Shown: one piece after another, positions 20,497 to 31,820 of the stretch | How positions within the stretch are numbered: position 1 is the stretch's first letter | Layout of the letters: each line of letters begins with the position of its first letter | Assembly: GCA_025531455.1 (NCBI GenBank) | Contig: JAMYHL010000024.1 | Location: 248,001 to 312,000 of the forward strand | Length of the DNA stretch: 64,000 bases | Direction of reading: 5' to 3' | Origin: Apiotrichum sp. Y4204 | Lineage: Eukaryota > Basidiomycota > Tremellomycetes > Trichosporonales > Trichosporonaceae | Notes under the pieces: generated by a model | What the model was told of the DNA's origin: nothing | Seen by the model: the letters and a program-made list of their open reading frames with translations, nothing else | The model's database searches: none | Made by a program: the position numbers and the translations under genes

Positions 20497-22764
20497 TTAG
20501 TACGCCTCCTGGGTGTTGAGGCCATCCAGCTCGCGCTTCCAGTTCCGGTGCTGGGCGACGCCGTGGAAGAACTGCTCGAGGAATCCGGTGGCCTTGGGGT
20601 CGATGAGGATCTCGGCCCGCGTGTCGGGCTTGCCGTCGCGCATCGTGACGACGCCGTAGCTCTCGACAACATCCGAGCCCTGGGACACCTTGATCTCGTC
20701 GAGAGTAATAGCCTTGCGGACGAGGTCGACCGCCTCGCCGCTCGCCGCGATCGTCTTGAGGTGTCCGAACGCCTCGACAATCCACTGCTTTGCGCGGCCC
20801 ATCTTGCTGAGCGTCTTGATGCTCTCCGCACCGCCAGGAACGTAGATTGCGTCGACCATTGTCGACCGCAGGCCCTCGAGGTGGTGGTCGGGCTGCACCT
20901 CGGTGCCGTCCGCCGCCTTGATCTTGCTGCGCTTCGTGCCGATCACGAGGGGGAAGCCGCGGCCCGACTTGATGGCGTCGAATGCCGACTTGAACGACGC
21001 GTAGTCAAAGCCGTCCGCAATGATAATCGCAAACTTACGCGACGCAATCGTCGCGGAACCAGGGTACTCGAGCTGGCTGAGACCCTTGGCCTTCTGGCCG
21101 TCGTTGGGCTTGCCCTGCGGGGGCTCACCGCCGCCGACCATCTCGCCCACGGCCTCGGCGAAACCCCTGTCGATATCCGCCAAGCGCTGAGTCATGCGCG
21201 TGTACACGGTCGGGTCGTCGCAGTGGTCGAGCTCAAAGCCGGCGGCAGCAATGATGTGCTGGCGCTCAATCTCCGTCATCGAGTTCCAGAACATCTGGGC
21301 CTGCTTGAAGTGCTCCTTGAACTTGCGGCTCTTCGCACGCTGCTTGATACCCGCAACCTTCTCCGCGTAGTCGAGGTACGCGCCCTCCTCGGGCTTGGCC
21401 GGCGGGTTGACCTCGAAGCGGTTCGGCCAGTAGTTGACCTTGCCCTTTGTGATGGTGTGGCGGAGCTTGCCGTCGCGGTTAAAGTTCATGACGGGGCAGA
21501 CGGGCCGGTTGATCGGGAGCTGCTCCCAGTTGACGCCGAGGCGGGTGATCTGCGTGTCCTGGTAGCTAAAGTTGCGGCCCTGGAGGAGCGGGTCGTCCGA
21601 GAAGCCGATACCGGGCACAATGTGTGACGTGCAGAACGCAATCTGCTCGGTCTCGGTAAAGAACTCGTCCGGGTTACGGTTGAGCTCAAACTCGCCAATG
21701 TACCGGATGGGCACCTTGTCCTCGGGCCAGACCTTTGTCGCGTCGAGAATGTCAAAGTCCTCAAACATGTGCTCCTGGCTCTCGGGGATGACCTGGATAC
21801 CAAACTTCCACTTGGGGTACACGCCCATGTCGATCGCCTCCCACAGGTCCTTACGGTGGAAGTCGGGGTCCTGTCCGCCGAGCTTGAGGGCCTCGTCCCA
21901 CACCAGCGAGTGCACGCCGAGCTCGGGCGTCCAGTGGAACTTGACAAAGCTGCGCTCGCCCTTGGCGTTGACGAGCGTGTAGGTGTTGACGCCGAAACCC
22001 TGCATCATGCGCAGCGAACGGGGAATGGCGCGGTCGCTAAGCTGAGCGGCGTCAGTTATTGTTCTATCTGTAGCTTCCAATAACTCACCGCCCACATGAA
22101 CATGTGCGTCGCCTCGGTGTGGCTGTAGATAAAGTCCCAGAAGTTGTTGTGCGCAGTCTGGGCCTGGGGCACCTCATTGTCGGGCTCGGGCTTGCCAGCG
22201 TGGATAATGTCCGGGAACTTGATCGCGTCCTGGATGAAGAAGACGGGAATGTTGTTTCCGACAATGTCCCAGTTTCCCTCCTTTGTGTAGAACTTCATCG
22301 CAAAGCCGCGCACATCACGCACAGTGTCCGCCGAGCCGCGGCTGCCGAGCACAGTCGAAAAGCGCACAAACATCGGGGTCTCGCGGCTCGTGTCCGTCAA
22401 CACCGGCGCAAAGGTCACGTCCTCTGCGCTCTCGAGAAGGCGGAACACACCGTGTGCGCCGGATCCGCGCGCATGCACCACGCGTTCCGGAATACGCTCA
22501 TGGTCGAACCGGTGGATCTCACTGTCAGCAACAAGCTCAGATCTCCTCAAGACCCACCCTCTCGCGCGCATACGGGTCCTCGAGGAGCATCGGCCCGTTC
22601 TTGTCGTCGCTGGCGACGCGCAGCCAGTCGTCGTACGTCGGGTACTTTACGCCATAGTCGGTGGTGAGGCGCGTGTCCTTGTTGAGCTCTTGCGTGTCCT
22701 TCTTGAGGTCGGCGTCCTTGTCGTTGCCGACCAGGTGGTCCTTGATTTGCTGGATGGGGTTCAT
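20497..22764 (-). CDS. Large-subunit monofunctional haem catalase
   Basis: This enzyme disproportionates hydrogen peroxide. Three exons give about 726 aa, the size of clade-2 large-subunit catalases. The catalytic His is in [16 protein letters not shown] (~84). The Asn region is [15 protein letters not shown], and the haem-ligand Tyr is in [16 protein letters not shown]-terminal DJ-1/flavodoxin-like domain (from about [15 protein letters not shown], with [13 protein letters not shown]) is typical of the clade. Intron 1 is 40 nt (donor after 22558), joining ...YARER to [10 protein letters not shown]. The frame could start at 22836, but that ATG overlaps a TATAAAT box and is followed by CA-rich, 5' UTR-like sequence. 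I therefore prefer the Met at 22764 ([15 protein letters not shown]). No peroxisomal tail is obvious (the C terminus is TQEAY). Strong codon bias suggests high expression. Confidence 0.95.
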
Positions 22765-22834
22765 GTTGTCTGTGTCTGTGTTTGCGTCTGAGCGGCGTCC
22801 GAACAGAGCTGACCGGGCGTGGTAGAGCGACTTC

Positions 22835-22841
22835 ATTTATA
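22835..22841 (-). promoter_or_regulatory. TATA box of the catalase gene
   Basis: TATAAAT on the minus strand lies about 75 bp before the preferred catalase start, almost the same spacing as the ALDH TATA box in this window. It overlaps the upstream in-frame ATG, which argues against translation from that codon. Confidence 0.6.
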
Positions 22842-24645
22842 CGTGTGCGACTCGGTGATCACCACGGAATAATGAGGAATGGGGCGGCTCTGGTGCGATG
22901 TACGTACGTCAGCGACCCACTACGATGATGATATATATGTCTCGGAGCTGTTTGTTGCTATTGCCTTTTCCTCGATCCCTCGACGCCCTCTGTCGTCAAC
23001 GACGAATGAGCACAATCATGTTAGTGTACGGGCTCTGGGCGGCGCAGCTCCGCGCAGCCTCGGCATGGGCTCGGCGCAGGGCCCGTCGTCAACGTCCAGG
23101 AGTCCAAGCGTCAGCTGGCCCATAAGGGCAGAAGCAAGTCGAGTGCCAATGACGCGTGCGTCATCGAATCATCGACGGGAGGGTTGTCATGAGATGGGCC
23201 AAAAGCCTGGGAACGGGGGTGCGGGCTCGGTCTCAAAGCTCGAACGGAGCGAAGCGCGTGTGAACTGGAACTGGAACTGGAGGTGGCCGTGGTTGCGCAG
23301 GGCACGGCCAAGTAGGTTTGGTCTCTGGGATATGGCCACAAGCGACTAGCCTTCCGCCGCGGTGTAGTTGCCAGGGACGCATCAGCACCAGGTCATGTTT
23401 GTGTGGCTTGGTGACGTCGGTGACATTACGTCGCAGCGAGGTTGATGGTTGCACGCTTCCTGTCTTACACATCCTGCGATCCTGATGGGCTGTCGGCATG
23501 ATGCGTATGATGCTGATTCCCATAGCTGCCCGGCGCTGCCCTGTTGGGTACCACGCGCTGCTCCGACATGATTGGAAACAATGGCACGATCCGGCACGAG
23601 GTGGCCAAGAGCCAAGGGTATCAAGGTATTGTTGTTGGTTTGACATGCTGGCATCGTAGTGGGTCATGGATGATATCATCGGTGACTCTCCTCAAAACGC
23701 CACCCAGGATCCCAGGATGAAGTTGACTGTATCACGGAGAATTGGCACCACAACTCGCAGCCACTCGCAGTCGCCCCGTCTCACCACCAACCCTGCCTCA
23801 GCCAGGTTCCAGACTCTCGGAGCCTTGAGTCTAGAGTCTACTCATCCGTGCAACTGAACTAACTGTACACCACCAGCGCTTGCGCGTCCGAGAGGGGAAA
23901 CTCGGCGCTAGTTTCGCGCGGTTCCCACGTCGTATGCGCGTTGGTGACGTTGCACGATGTCACAATGCAGCGATGCACGGGTTATTACGGGTTATGCTTT
24001 CGTGAGCTGGCGGGGGCCGCGAGGGTACTCGTGAAGAGAACGTGGAGCGCACATTGTGAACATGTGAGAAATCGGTTGTGGGGTTGGATTATGGTTTGCG
24101 GTGGACATGTGCTGAGAAGAAACATATGATGGGGATGTGGTCGACACAGTACCACACCGTCCGCCGTCCATTATCTCTGCAAATGGCTCATATGAGGGCC
24201 TCCCAACATTTGCCGCGGCCAACTTTTTTTTTTTTTTTTTCGCTTTGCATCCAAACTTTTTTGTCCTTCTGCTTTTTTCATGAAAGGCTGAAACACCTCG
24301 GAACACTCTCTTTCTTGTGGGCCATCTCCATCGGAAAAGAGATCAACCTCGGCGAGCATTGCAACAATCGGTCTTCTTTGCGGCGCCGGTAGATTTGATA
24401 GCCGGTCAGCCGGCGGGTGCCTAGCAGGACCCGATTCGCTGCTTCCCCACGACTTTTCTGCCCCTGTCATTCTCGGAACCGCGATAATACTGATCGGACT
24501 GAGCTGTTCCGACCGTTCCGAGGGCTCGTTACGCATGCTGCTCCTTATCTGCTTATCTGTGTAGGCTCGGAACTGGAGCAGATCTGCATTCCCATGGGGC
24601 TCGCTAAAGAGAAACAGCAACCCTGAGCACGCAGTAAGGCCTTTC
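22842..24645. other. Intergenic, 1.8 kb
   Basis: This contains the catalase upstream region and the 3' flank of the RED gene. No coding frame is supported; a 17-T tract is listed separately. Confidence 0.5.
24224..24240. repeat. T17 homopolymer
   Basis: Seventeen T residues in a row stand in intergenic sequence about 400 bp from the RED stop codon. No adjacent target-site duplication or retroelement sequence was recognised, so I do not call it a poly(A) tail of an insertion. Confidence 0.9.
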
Positions 24646-26634
24646 TTACTCCTTCTCCTTGGCCTGCTTGTTTACCCGGTTCATGACCAGCTGGTAGTCG
24701 CGATTGGCCTTTGTCTTGTCGGTCATCTTCTTATGGAGAAGCTCGGGGTTGACGCCTTCTTGCGTCGCGAGGCCCTCGTTTGCACGCCAGCGCGCCTTGT
24801 TCAGCCGTCGTTGGTCCTCCCTTGCCCCCGCAGAGTCTGCGTCGAGGAAACCGCGCAAATCTGTAATGGCGCTGGACGCCAGCGGTTTGAGGCGGGTAAC
24901 TGGTCCTTCGTCCTCCGAGTCGGGTGTCGGTGACCGCGAGAGGAACGGGAGAGTCTGCTGCAGTAGGGGCGTTGGGGATCGTGAGCGAGAGCGAGGTCGC
25001 ACGCGTGATAGTCCGGCGGGAGATCGGGAACGAGAATACGAAGGTGAACGACGTCGCTTCGGGGAGGGCGAACGGGAGCGTGAGGAACGCCCACCCCGCG
25101 ACCATCCCCTTCCCTTGCCACGACCACCCCTGCCTGCGCGCCAGGATCGGCCATCACGACATCCGGGCGAGTCTGATCTGCTCCAGCTGCGATGCCGGCT
25201 GTCGTAGGACCGTGCCCTGCTCTCGTCCATGTCGTATCGATCGTAACCGCGTGCGTCGCGGCGGTCACTATCACGGCGATGGCCACGATAGCGGTCCCGA
25301 GAGCGCGAGCGTGAACGAGAGCGTGACCGGGAGGGAGCGTAGCGCCGACGGTCATCTGGGGAGTAGGAGCGCGAGTATGATCTGCGTGAATACCGCCTGT
25401 CCCGAGAATTTGACCTCCCGCGAGATCTGCTCCGCTCGCGATCATACGAGTCGGAACGTGACGGCGCCCTCGACGCCGACCGCGACCGCGATCGCGACCG
25501 GCCGCGTGGCGCCTCATCTTCGCTCATCGCGTCGTCCTCGTCCTCGTCATCCTCGTCTCCGCGCCCAGCTGTGAGGTCATACGTCCCCGCATCTCCGAAA
25601 ATGTCTTCCTCGTCTTCGGGGTTCGGTGGTGGTGTCGGCGGCTTGCGTTCCACGGGCCTGGAACGCTCAGCCTGCCGATCAGGGCGAGAGTCCGGCTCCG
25701 GCTCGGCCGCGACCTTATCCTTCTTAGCCTTCTTCTTGCGTTTCTTCTCCGCGGCGGCGGCCTCCGCCTCGGCCTTCTTCTGGCCAATCGATTTGAACTA
25801 TCGGTCAACAACTTTGCGATCACATGTCCTTTCACATGTACTCACCCGGCCGGCATAGGCGCTGGATCCGTCATCCTGCTTGCTTTCCTCTTTCCCCTTG
25901 CCTTTATCCTTGCCCTTTTTGGTGGAAATGTCCCGCGCAAAGTCGTCAAGCTCATCGTCCATTTGGTCCGCCTTCTCGCGTTCCAGCTCCGCCTTGCGTT
26001 TCGCGAGAAGTGCAAAGTCTAGACCTTTGACCAAGACCGAATGCTCCTCGTCACCGCCAAGATGCGCACGCTGAGCCTCCACCTGTTGGGTCAGATAGGC
26101 TCTAGTTTCAGTTACCCACCAAGTCGGCATCGGCGCCGGCCTCCTTCTTGCGTCGCTCAAAATCCTCCATGAGAGCAGTCACCTATGATGTCAGTGGGAA
26201 CCAAACAAGCAAGAGACACAGAAATTTCCACTCACGCCCTCATACTCGCCCGTGTCGCCCATGCGGCGCATCGCCGCGCGGTCCTTGTAGTCGCTCTCCG
26301 CCTTCTTCTGGTGCTGGCGGGGAACGAACGCGGGCTTGGCAGGAGGTTCCTCCTTTTTTTCCTTCTTCTCCGTTCTGAATGTAAGCACATAGCCAAGCGG
26401 AAGGACGAGTGAATTCCATTCAAGAACACCCTCAAGACCGCTACTGCTGCTTACTCACCCCGGTCGCGGCTTGAGACCCCATCCACGCTTCGGTGGCGGT
26501 CGACCGAGAGTCCCTTTTGACCGAGAGGAGCCGGAGCCGCCCTCGCGCGGCGCGTTGAGCAGGGAGCGGAACGCGTCCTGTCATGTCAGCTTATGGAGGT
26601 TAGGAGACAGCGGAACAGCACCAACCTGATCCAT
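24646..26634 (-). CDS. RED/IK-like spliceosomal protein with RS domain
   Basis: RED is a component of the spliceosomal B complex that works with SMU1 before activation. Several exons are needed. The first is only MDQ (26634 downward), followed by DAFRSLLNAPREGG..., then KPAFVPRQHQKKAESDYKDR with MRRMGDTGEYEGV. Next comes the family signature LGGDEEHSVLVKGLDFALL, and finally the large exon (24646-~25797). All these blocks align in order with the RED_N domain of human IK (notably LGGDMEHTHLVKGLDFALL). The C-terminal half differs: it is a long Ser/Arg-rich domain with many RSRS runs, then a conserved-looking end with LNKARWRANEGLATQ. Short introns interrupt the N-terminal part. The protein should be nuclear. 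Exon borders in the middle are approximate. Confidence 0.85.
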
Positions 26635-28692
26635 GGTGAATGGCGACGCAGAGGTGAATACGGGAATGCAAAAGTTTGGACAGTAATGTTGAGCACAACT
26701 CTCTTGCAATTTGGCTACGTCAACAAAGTGAGCTCGAGTGGAGGTGGAATGTGTGGCAAATGTTGCAATGTTGAATTTGGTGTTTTTGTCGTGTGATTCT
26801 CGCGTGGCAAATTGGGAGAAAAGTGAAATAAACAAATATTCGGCAGTCTCAGTCTCTCTCTTCTGCTGATCCGCTGATCTCTTCCATCGTTCGCTGATCG
26901 GCCCGGATCTCGGCGATATCCCGAGTGTTGATGCTCTGCGGTTTTGATTACCGCGGTGTCACTCGTCGTCTAATTACCGCTGGGTAACATCAAAGTCATT
27001 GCATCCATTGTCCCGAACCGAGGCAGCCAGCGGCTATATCGCAACACACCAACACTAGGGGCCCTATCTATGCACCACAACTGGCAACACAATGCACCAA
27101 GCTGAGATTGCGGCACACAGACAATCTTGTCGGTTGCACACTTACGCACACCCTGCTCGTCTCTGGTCCGGGGTGGCGCTCTTGACAATTGCAGCGCAGT
27201 CGCAAGGAGATGGTGTGGGCGGACAGCAGGTGTGGGCAGACAGTAGAGGCAATCGCGCTCTTGGCAGAGGCCGTGATCGCTCCAAATTCATTCCCGCCCG
27301 AGATATGTGCTGGAGTTGGTGCCGACAGTTGAGCGCATCGGGAGTCGGAGAACAGTCGCGCTGGAACTCGCTTGCTCAGGGTCTGGGTGGGAGTGATGGC
27401 CATGGCCAACGGTCATGACTGCGGGAACCTTGATCACGACCCATGTCCTAAGCATTCCGACAAGTGCACCCGAGATGAACCAGCCGCGACCAACAGGTTG
27501 TTGAGAGTCGTACCCGATAATCGTTGCTCACATTGCAATGTGTTACCCCCTGACGCCCGACATCTCCCCACGAAAAATGATTGGTTCGGACAACCGGCTA
27601 CGGGTATCAGCTGACCTGGCCAGTAGCAGCAGCAGTAGCTGACCGAGGGACAGAGAGCAGAGACTCCAAACTCGGAGCAGCACAGTTGCCGCAACAGTAT
27701 CCCTATATCCCTCTCTTCACCCGATGGCCGCGTGTCGAATAATCTCTGGGGACAAATTCTGGGGGGCGACGGCCAAGGAACATGGCACAGGGTGAACAGG
27801 GTGAATAACCGCGGCCACCAGATTGCGTTGCACTAACGGCCCCGGCGGCTGGCCTCTGCGGCTAAATTCTCAGATCCTCAGTGCTCTACAGCTCAGAGGT
27901 GCAAGGCTCCCCATATCGGAGGGGACCAGAGAACAATCGGAACGCTCGGAGCCCGCGAGCCTGGCACCCGGGCCACACTGGCTACTTGTATGGTGCTGCG
28001 GTAAAGAGTCGTCATGGTGGATGCCTTGAATCGGTTTCTTGAATGCCCGGCGCTGGTTGGCTGATTTCTCGTGACATTGCGTTTCGAGCGCGTCAGCGCA
28101 GGGCTTGATGAGCAAGCTTATGGTGTCGCGATATGTGATACCATTGGTAATCAGCACCTACGCAGCGCACCAGCCAGCGAGAACAGCGAAGCAGGGGAGG
28201 AACACCCAGGCTGATCTGTGACCGGCCCGTTGTCCCGGGCGAGCTGGTGCCGCTGTAAGCTTGAACTATGATGCTATGGGAGCAGAGATTAGCCCTCTGC
28301 GCGCCCGCTAGGCTGGTGGAAGGTCTCGGATGCTCGGGGTCCTTTCCCGTGCTCCACCCGAGACCAACTGGCAAGAAAGTATCATGCTAGAGTAAGAGGG
28401 TGGAGGCTCGCTTGTGGGGGAGGAGGCGGCAATGGAAAAGTGGATTGCTCTGTGCTGGAAAACCCTTAGCGCGCCTCTGGGTTGGGTGGCGCCCCCGCGC
28501 TCACGAGCTGCCAGCCTCCCCCCTCTCGGGCTCGCCCTTCTCCCCGCAACCCCACACTTTCCTGGCTGTTCTCGTTGACGTCGCAATCTGTGCACATGTC
28601 GTCCAGCTCTGCCTCGACAGCTATATAAGTACCACCCACTGCCGTCCATCTCTCTTCTTCATCAAACCCTTCTCGGTCACACTCTAGAAACA
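26635..28692. other. Divergent intergenic region, 2.1 kb
   Basis: This gap lies between the divergent RED and aldehyde dehydrogenase genes. The right-hand 80 bp form a classical promoter (TATA box, then a CT-rich leader). The rest shows only short chance frames. Confidence 0.55.
28622..28629 (+). promoter_or_regulatory. TATA box of the aldehyde dehydrogenase gene
   Basis: TATATAAG lies 64-71 bp upstream of the ALDH start codon, followed by a CT-rich leader (ATCTCTCTTCTTC) typical of highly expressed fungal genes. Confidence 0.75.
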
Positions 28693-30795
28693 ATGTCCGC
28701 TCCCACCTTCAAGCACACCTTCAACCACGCCGGCTTCAAGGGCGACGTCGAGGTCCCCCTCGGCCTCTACATCAACGGCGAGTACGTCACCTCGAAGGAC
28801 AAGAACGCCAAGACGATCCCGTGAGTATCTGTTCTGTCTCTGTTGTGTCTTTTGGGCATCATGTCCCTCCCCCTCCCCACCAAAACCCCGCTTCACGCCG
28901 TCAACTGCACTGCCAATGCCGTCGCCACTGTTGTGGTCGCATGAGCCCACTTTCGCGTCCAGTGTGGACGGCGGAATGTGTGGCGTCACTGCGGGGCTTG
29001 GCCCGCAGCCCAATCCTGGACGCCTCGTCGCCCGAGCCTGTGACGTCCTACGCGTCGGCTGCGTCCGTCGCTGTTGGCCGTCTTGCGACCATGCGGGCTG
29101 CTTTGCTTAGTGCCATTGCTGCCAGAATGCCATTGCACGCTATCGGCCATCACCGTGTAGTCGCATGGGGGGAAATGGTCTGCCGTGGGAGTGGGAACAG
29201 GCTCCGGTGCCTTTCGCTCTGGCTATTCGCGATCGAGTGGGGGTCACTTGACAGCCGACAATGCCAACTCGCCTATACGGCTGCGCTCCCACCCTCGCCA
29301 TGTAGCCGACGCTGAGCATTCCACGTCCCATCTTTTACCCTCCCACCTTGACCTCCACGTCCCACCTTGCAGGCTTGCAGTTGCTGACTGATGCAGCGTC
29401 GTCAACCCCACCACTGGCGAGAAGCTTTTTGACCTCCCCGAGGGTCTCGACGCCGATGTCGACGTCGCTCTTGACGCCGCCCGCAAGGCGTTCGACAACA
29501 CCTGGGGTCTGAACACGCCCGGCTTCAAGCGTGGAGAGCTCCTCCAGAAGCTCGCTGCTCTTATTGACCGTGACGCCGACATCCTCGCCTCGCTCGAGGC
29601 CCTCGACAACGGCAAGAGCTTCGGTGTCGCTCGTGCCTTTGACACCTCCGAGTCTGCCGCCTGCTTCCGCTACTACGCCGGCTGGGCCGACAAGGTCCAC
29701 GGCAAGGTTATTGAGCAGTCGCAGGACAAGCTCATCTACACCCGCCACGAGCCCGTCGGTGTCTGCGGCCAGATCATCCCCTGGAACTTCCCCCTCCTCA
29801 TGTTCGCCTGGAAGCTCGCCCCCGCGCTTGCCGCCGGCTGCACCATCGTCATCAAGCCCTCCGAGCTTACTCCCCTCACCGCCCAGTACATGACCAAGCT
29901 CATCACTGAGGCCGGCTTCCCCCCTGGTGTCGTCAACGTCGTCAACGGTTACGGCCAGACTGTCGGCAACGCCCTCTCCTCGTCCAACAAGGTTGACAAG
30001 GTCGCCTTCACCGGCTCGACCGCCGTCGGCCGCAAGGTCATGGAGGCCGCCGCCAAGTCCAACCTCAAGAAGGTTACCCTTGAGCTTGGTGGTAAGGGTG
30101 CCAACATTGTCTTCGACGACGCTGTCCTCGAGGACGCCGTCAAGTACGCTACCCAGGGTATCTTCTTCAACCACGGCCAGACCTGCTGCGCCGGCTCGCG
30201 TCTCTACGTTCAGCGCGGCATCTACGACAAGTTTGTTGAGCGCTTCGTCGAGGTCACCAAGAAGGTCTCGGTTGGCGACCCCTTCGCCGAAACCACCTTC
30301 CAGGGCCCTCAGGTCTCGCAGACCCAGTACGACCGTATCATGAACTACGTCGAGTGCGGCAAGCAGGAGGGTGCCAAGGTTATCACCGGTGGTGTCCGCC
30401 ACGGCAAGGAGGGCTTCTTCATTGAGCCCACCATCTTCACCGAGGTCAAGCCTGACATGAAGATTGTCCAGGAGGAGATCTTCGGCCCCGTCATCGTCGT
30501 CTCGGTCTTCGACTCCGAGGAGGAGGTCATTGCCCTCGCCAACGACTCGATCTACGGTCTCTCCGCGGGTGTCTTCACCAGCAACATTGCCAGGGGCCAC
30601 CGCGTCGCCAACAAGCTCCAGGCCGGTACCGTCTGGGTCAACTGCTTCAACGAGCTCCACTCGCAGGTTCCCTTCGGCGGCTTCAAGTCGTCAGGTATCG
30701 GCCGCGAGCTCGGCGAGTACGCGATGGAGAACTACACCGAGATCAAAGCAGTTCACGTGCGTCTTACCGACTACTTCGGCCCCATCCAGGGTTAA
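28693..30795 (+). CDS. Aldehyde dehydrogenase (NAD(P)+), ALDH1/2-like
   Basis: This oxidises aldehydes such as acetaldehyde to acids. Two exons (28693-28820 and 29397-30795) give 508 aa, the normal family length. The catalytic Cys is in NHGQTCCAGSRLYV (~306), the general base Glu in TLELGGKGANIVF (~272), and the cofactor-binding segment is AFTGSTAVGRKVM. The motif IIPWNFPLLMFAWKLAPAL includes the catalytic Asn. There is no mitochondrial presequence (MSAPTFKHTFNHAGFKG), so a cytosolic form is likely. Codon usage is extreme (GCC, GTC, CTC, AAG, AAC), indicating high expression, which matches the strong TATA promoter. The single 576-nt intron near the 5' end is about ten times longer than most introns in this window. 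An inverted, broken ALDH fragment lies downstream. Confidence 0.97.
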
Positions 30796-31399
30796 GTGTG
30801 TAGTATGACGACCACCGGATCGTGTTGTAGCAATCACCCCTGTTTCCTCTCTGGGTCTATGGTTTCTTCTGAGTAGCGGAGCACGCAGTTGAGTAGTCGA
30901 TATAGCAGTTGATATGCGGCAGTATGAGATGCAGCATTGCAGTCCTACAGAATTGGTGCATGGACATTGGCAGGAAGATGACGAGACTAACCAAACCACC
31001 GACAACGGACGTCGACGACCTTGACAGACTGACGAGCTGACCATCCGGAGAGGACTTGTGATTCATCGGGGAGGATGATGATGCGCTAACCACTTGACCA
31101 ACAGGACAATTAACAAGGCTCTCGATGGTCTCGAGGGCGATACGGGCCCCCACACCGGCCACACCGGATATCGTCGCATTCGACAGGGACGCCAGCGAGA
31201 ATGTGGGCAGCACATGAAACGCCAGCGGTGCGGGGCACCCGACGCGTATGTTCCACCGCAACCTCATCCGATCCCTACACGCGTCGCCAAACACACCGCG
31301 CGGCGCGCGGTGTAGCCAGCTAGCCAGTGGCTATCGACGGCGACGGAGATGAGCTCGTGCCGATGGTACGAGTATACGATCATACGAGGCGATGTCCAC

Positions 31400-31547
31400 T
31401 TAACCCTGGATGGGGCCAAAGTAGTCGGTGAGACGGACGTGGATGGCCTTGATCTCGGTGTACCATATACTATTCGTACTGGCCGAGCTCGCGGCCGATA
31501 CCCGACGACTTGAGCCGTTGAAGGGAACCTGGGAGTTGAGCTCGTTG
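31400..31547 (-). pseudogene. Relic of an aldehyde dehydrogenase 3' end, inverted
   Basis: Read on the minus strand, about 148 bp match the last ~50 codons of the intact ALDH gene at 28693-30795, including the C-terminal YFGPIQG and the TAA stop, with similarity ending about 5-6 bases past the stop. It is broken: one base is missing in the Phe codon of the GGFKSSGIGREL region, and an insertion near the EYAMENY region brings a stop. In the last 65 aligned bases I count about seven differences, six at third codon positions. The source was therefore probably a diverged functional ALDH paralogue rather than a fresh copy of the neighbour. Nothing of the upstream ALDH sequence is recognisable beyond 31547. 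Confidence 0.85.
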
Positions 31548-31747
31548 CTCCCCGCTAGGCCGATAGCAGTCTCCGCCGTCTTCTCCCTCTCTGCACCTAG
31601 ATCCTGTCTTCGCCCCCATCTCCATTCTCATCCTACTCCCTCCCCATTCCCATCTCCATCCCCGTTCCCGAATCGCTCTCCAGCTATCATTACTTTCTCA
31701 GGCCCAGTCGATGTCGGAGCTTACCGAGACTTGACGAATGGAGAACC

Positions 31748-31820
31748 TTGGACGTTGGACGTTGGGCTTTGGACGTTGGAGGATGGACTTCGGACGCTGG
31801 ACGTTGACTTTGGAAGATGG
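31748..31820. repeat. Degenerate minisatellite (TTGGACG-type units)
   Basis: Imperfect copies of TTGGACGTTGG and TTTGGA follow each other for about 70 bp, about 200 bp from the ALDH relic. Confidence 0.75.

Noticed and set aside
20467..21627. 386-codon open frame antisense to catalase
   Set aside because: It is the mirror of strongly biased catalase codons (Leu/Val/Asp/Arg-rich composition) with no motif, while the opposite strand encodes clear catalase.
24224..24240. T17 run considered as the poly(A) tail of an inserted retroelement
   Set aside because: No reverse-transcriptase-like sequence, no duplicated target site and no gene copy adjoin it.
29335..30660. 441-codon open frame antisense to aldehyde dehydrogenase
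   Set aside because: Its Gly/Val/Glu/Asp-rich composition is the expected shadow of GCC/GTC/CTC/AAC codon bias; the sense strand is an unambiguous ALDH.
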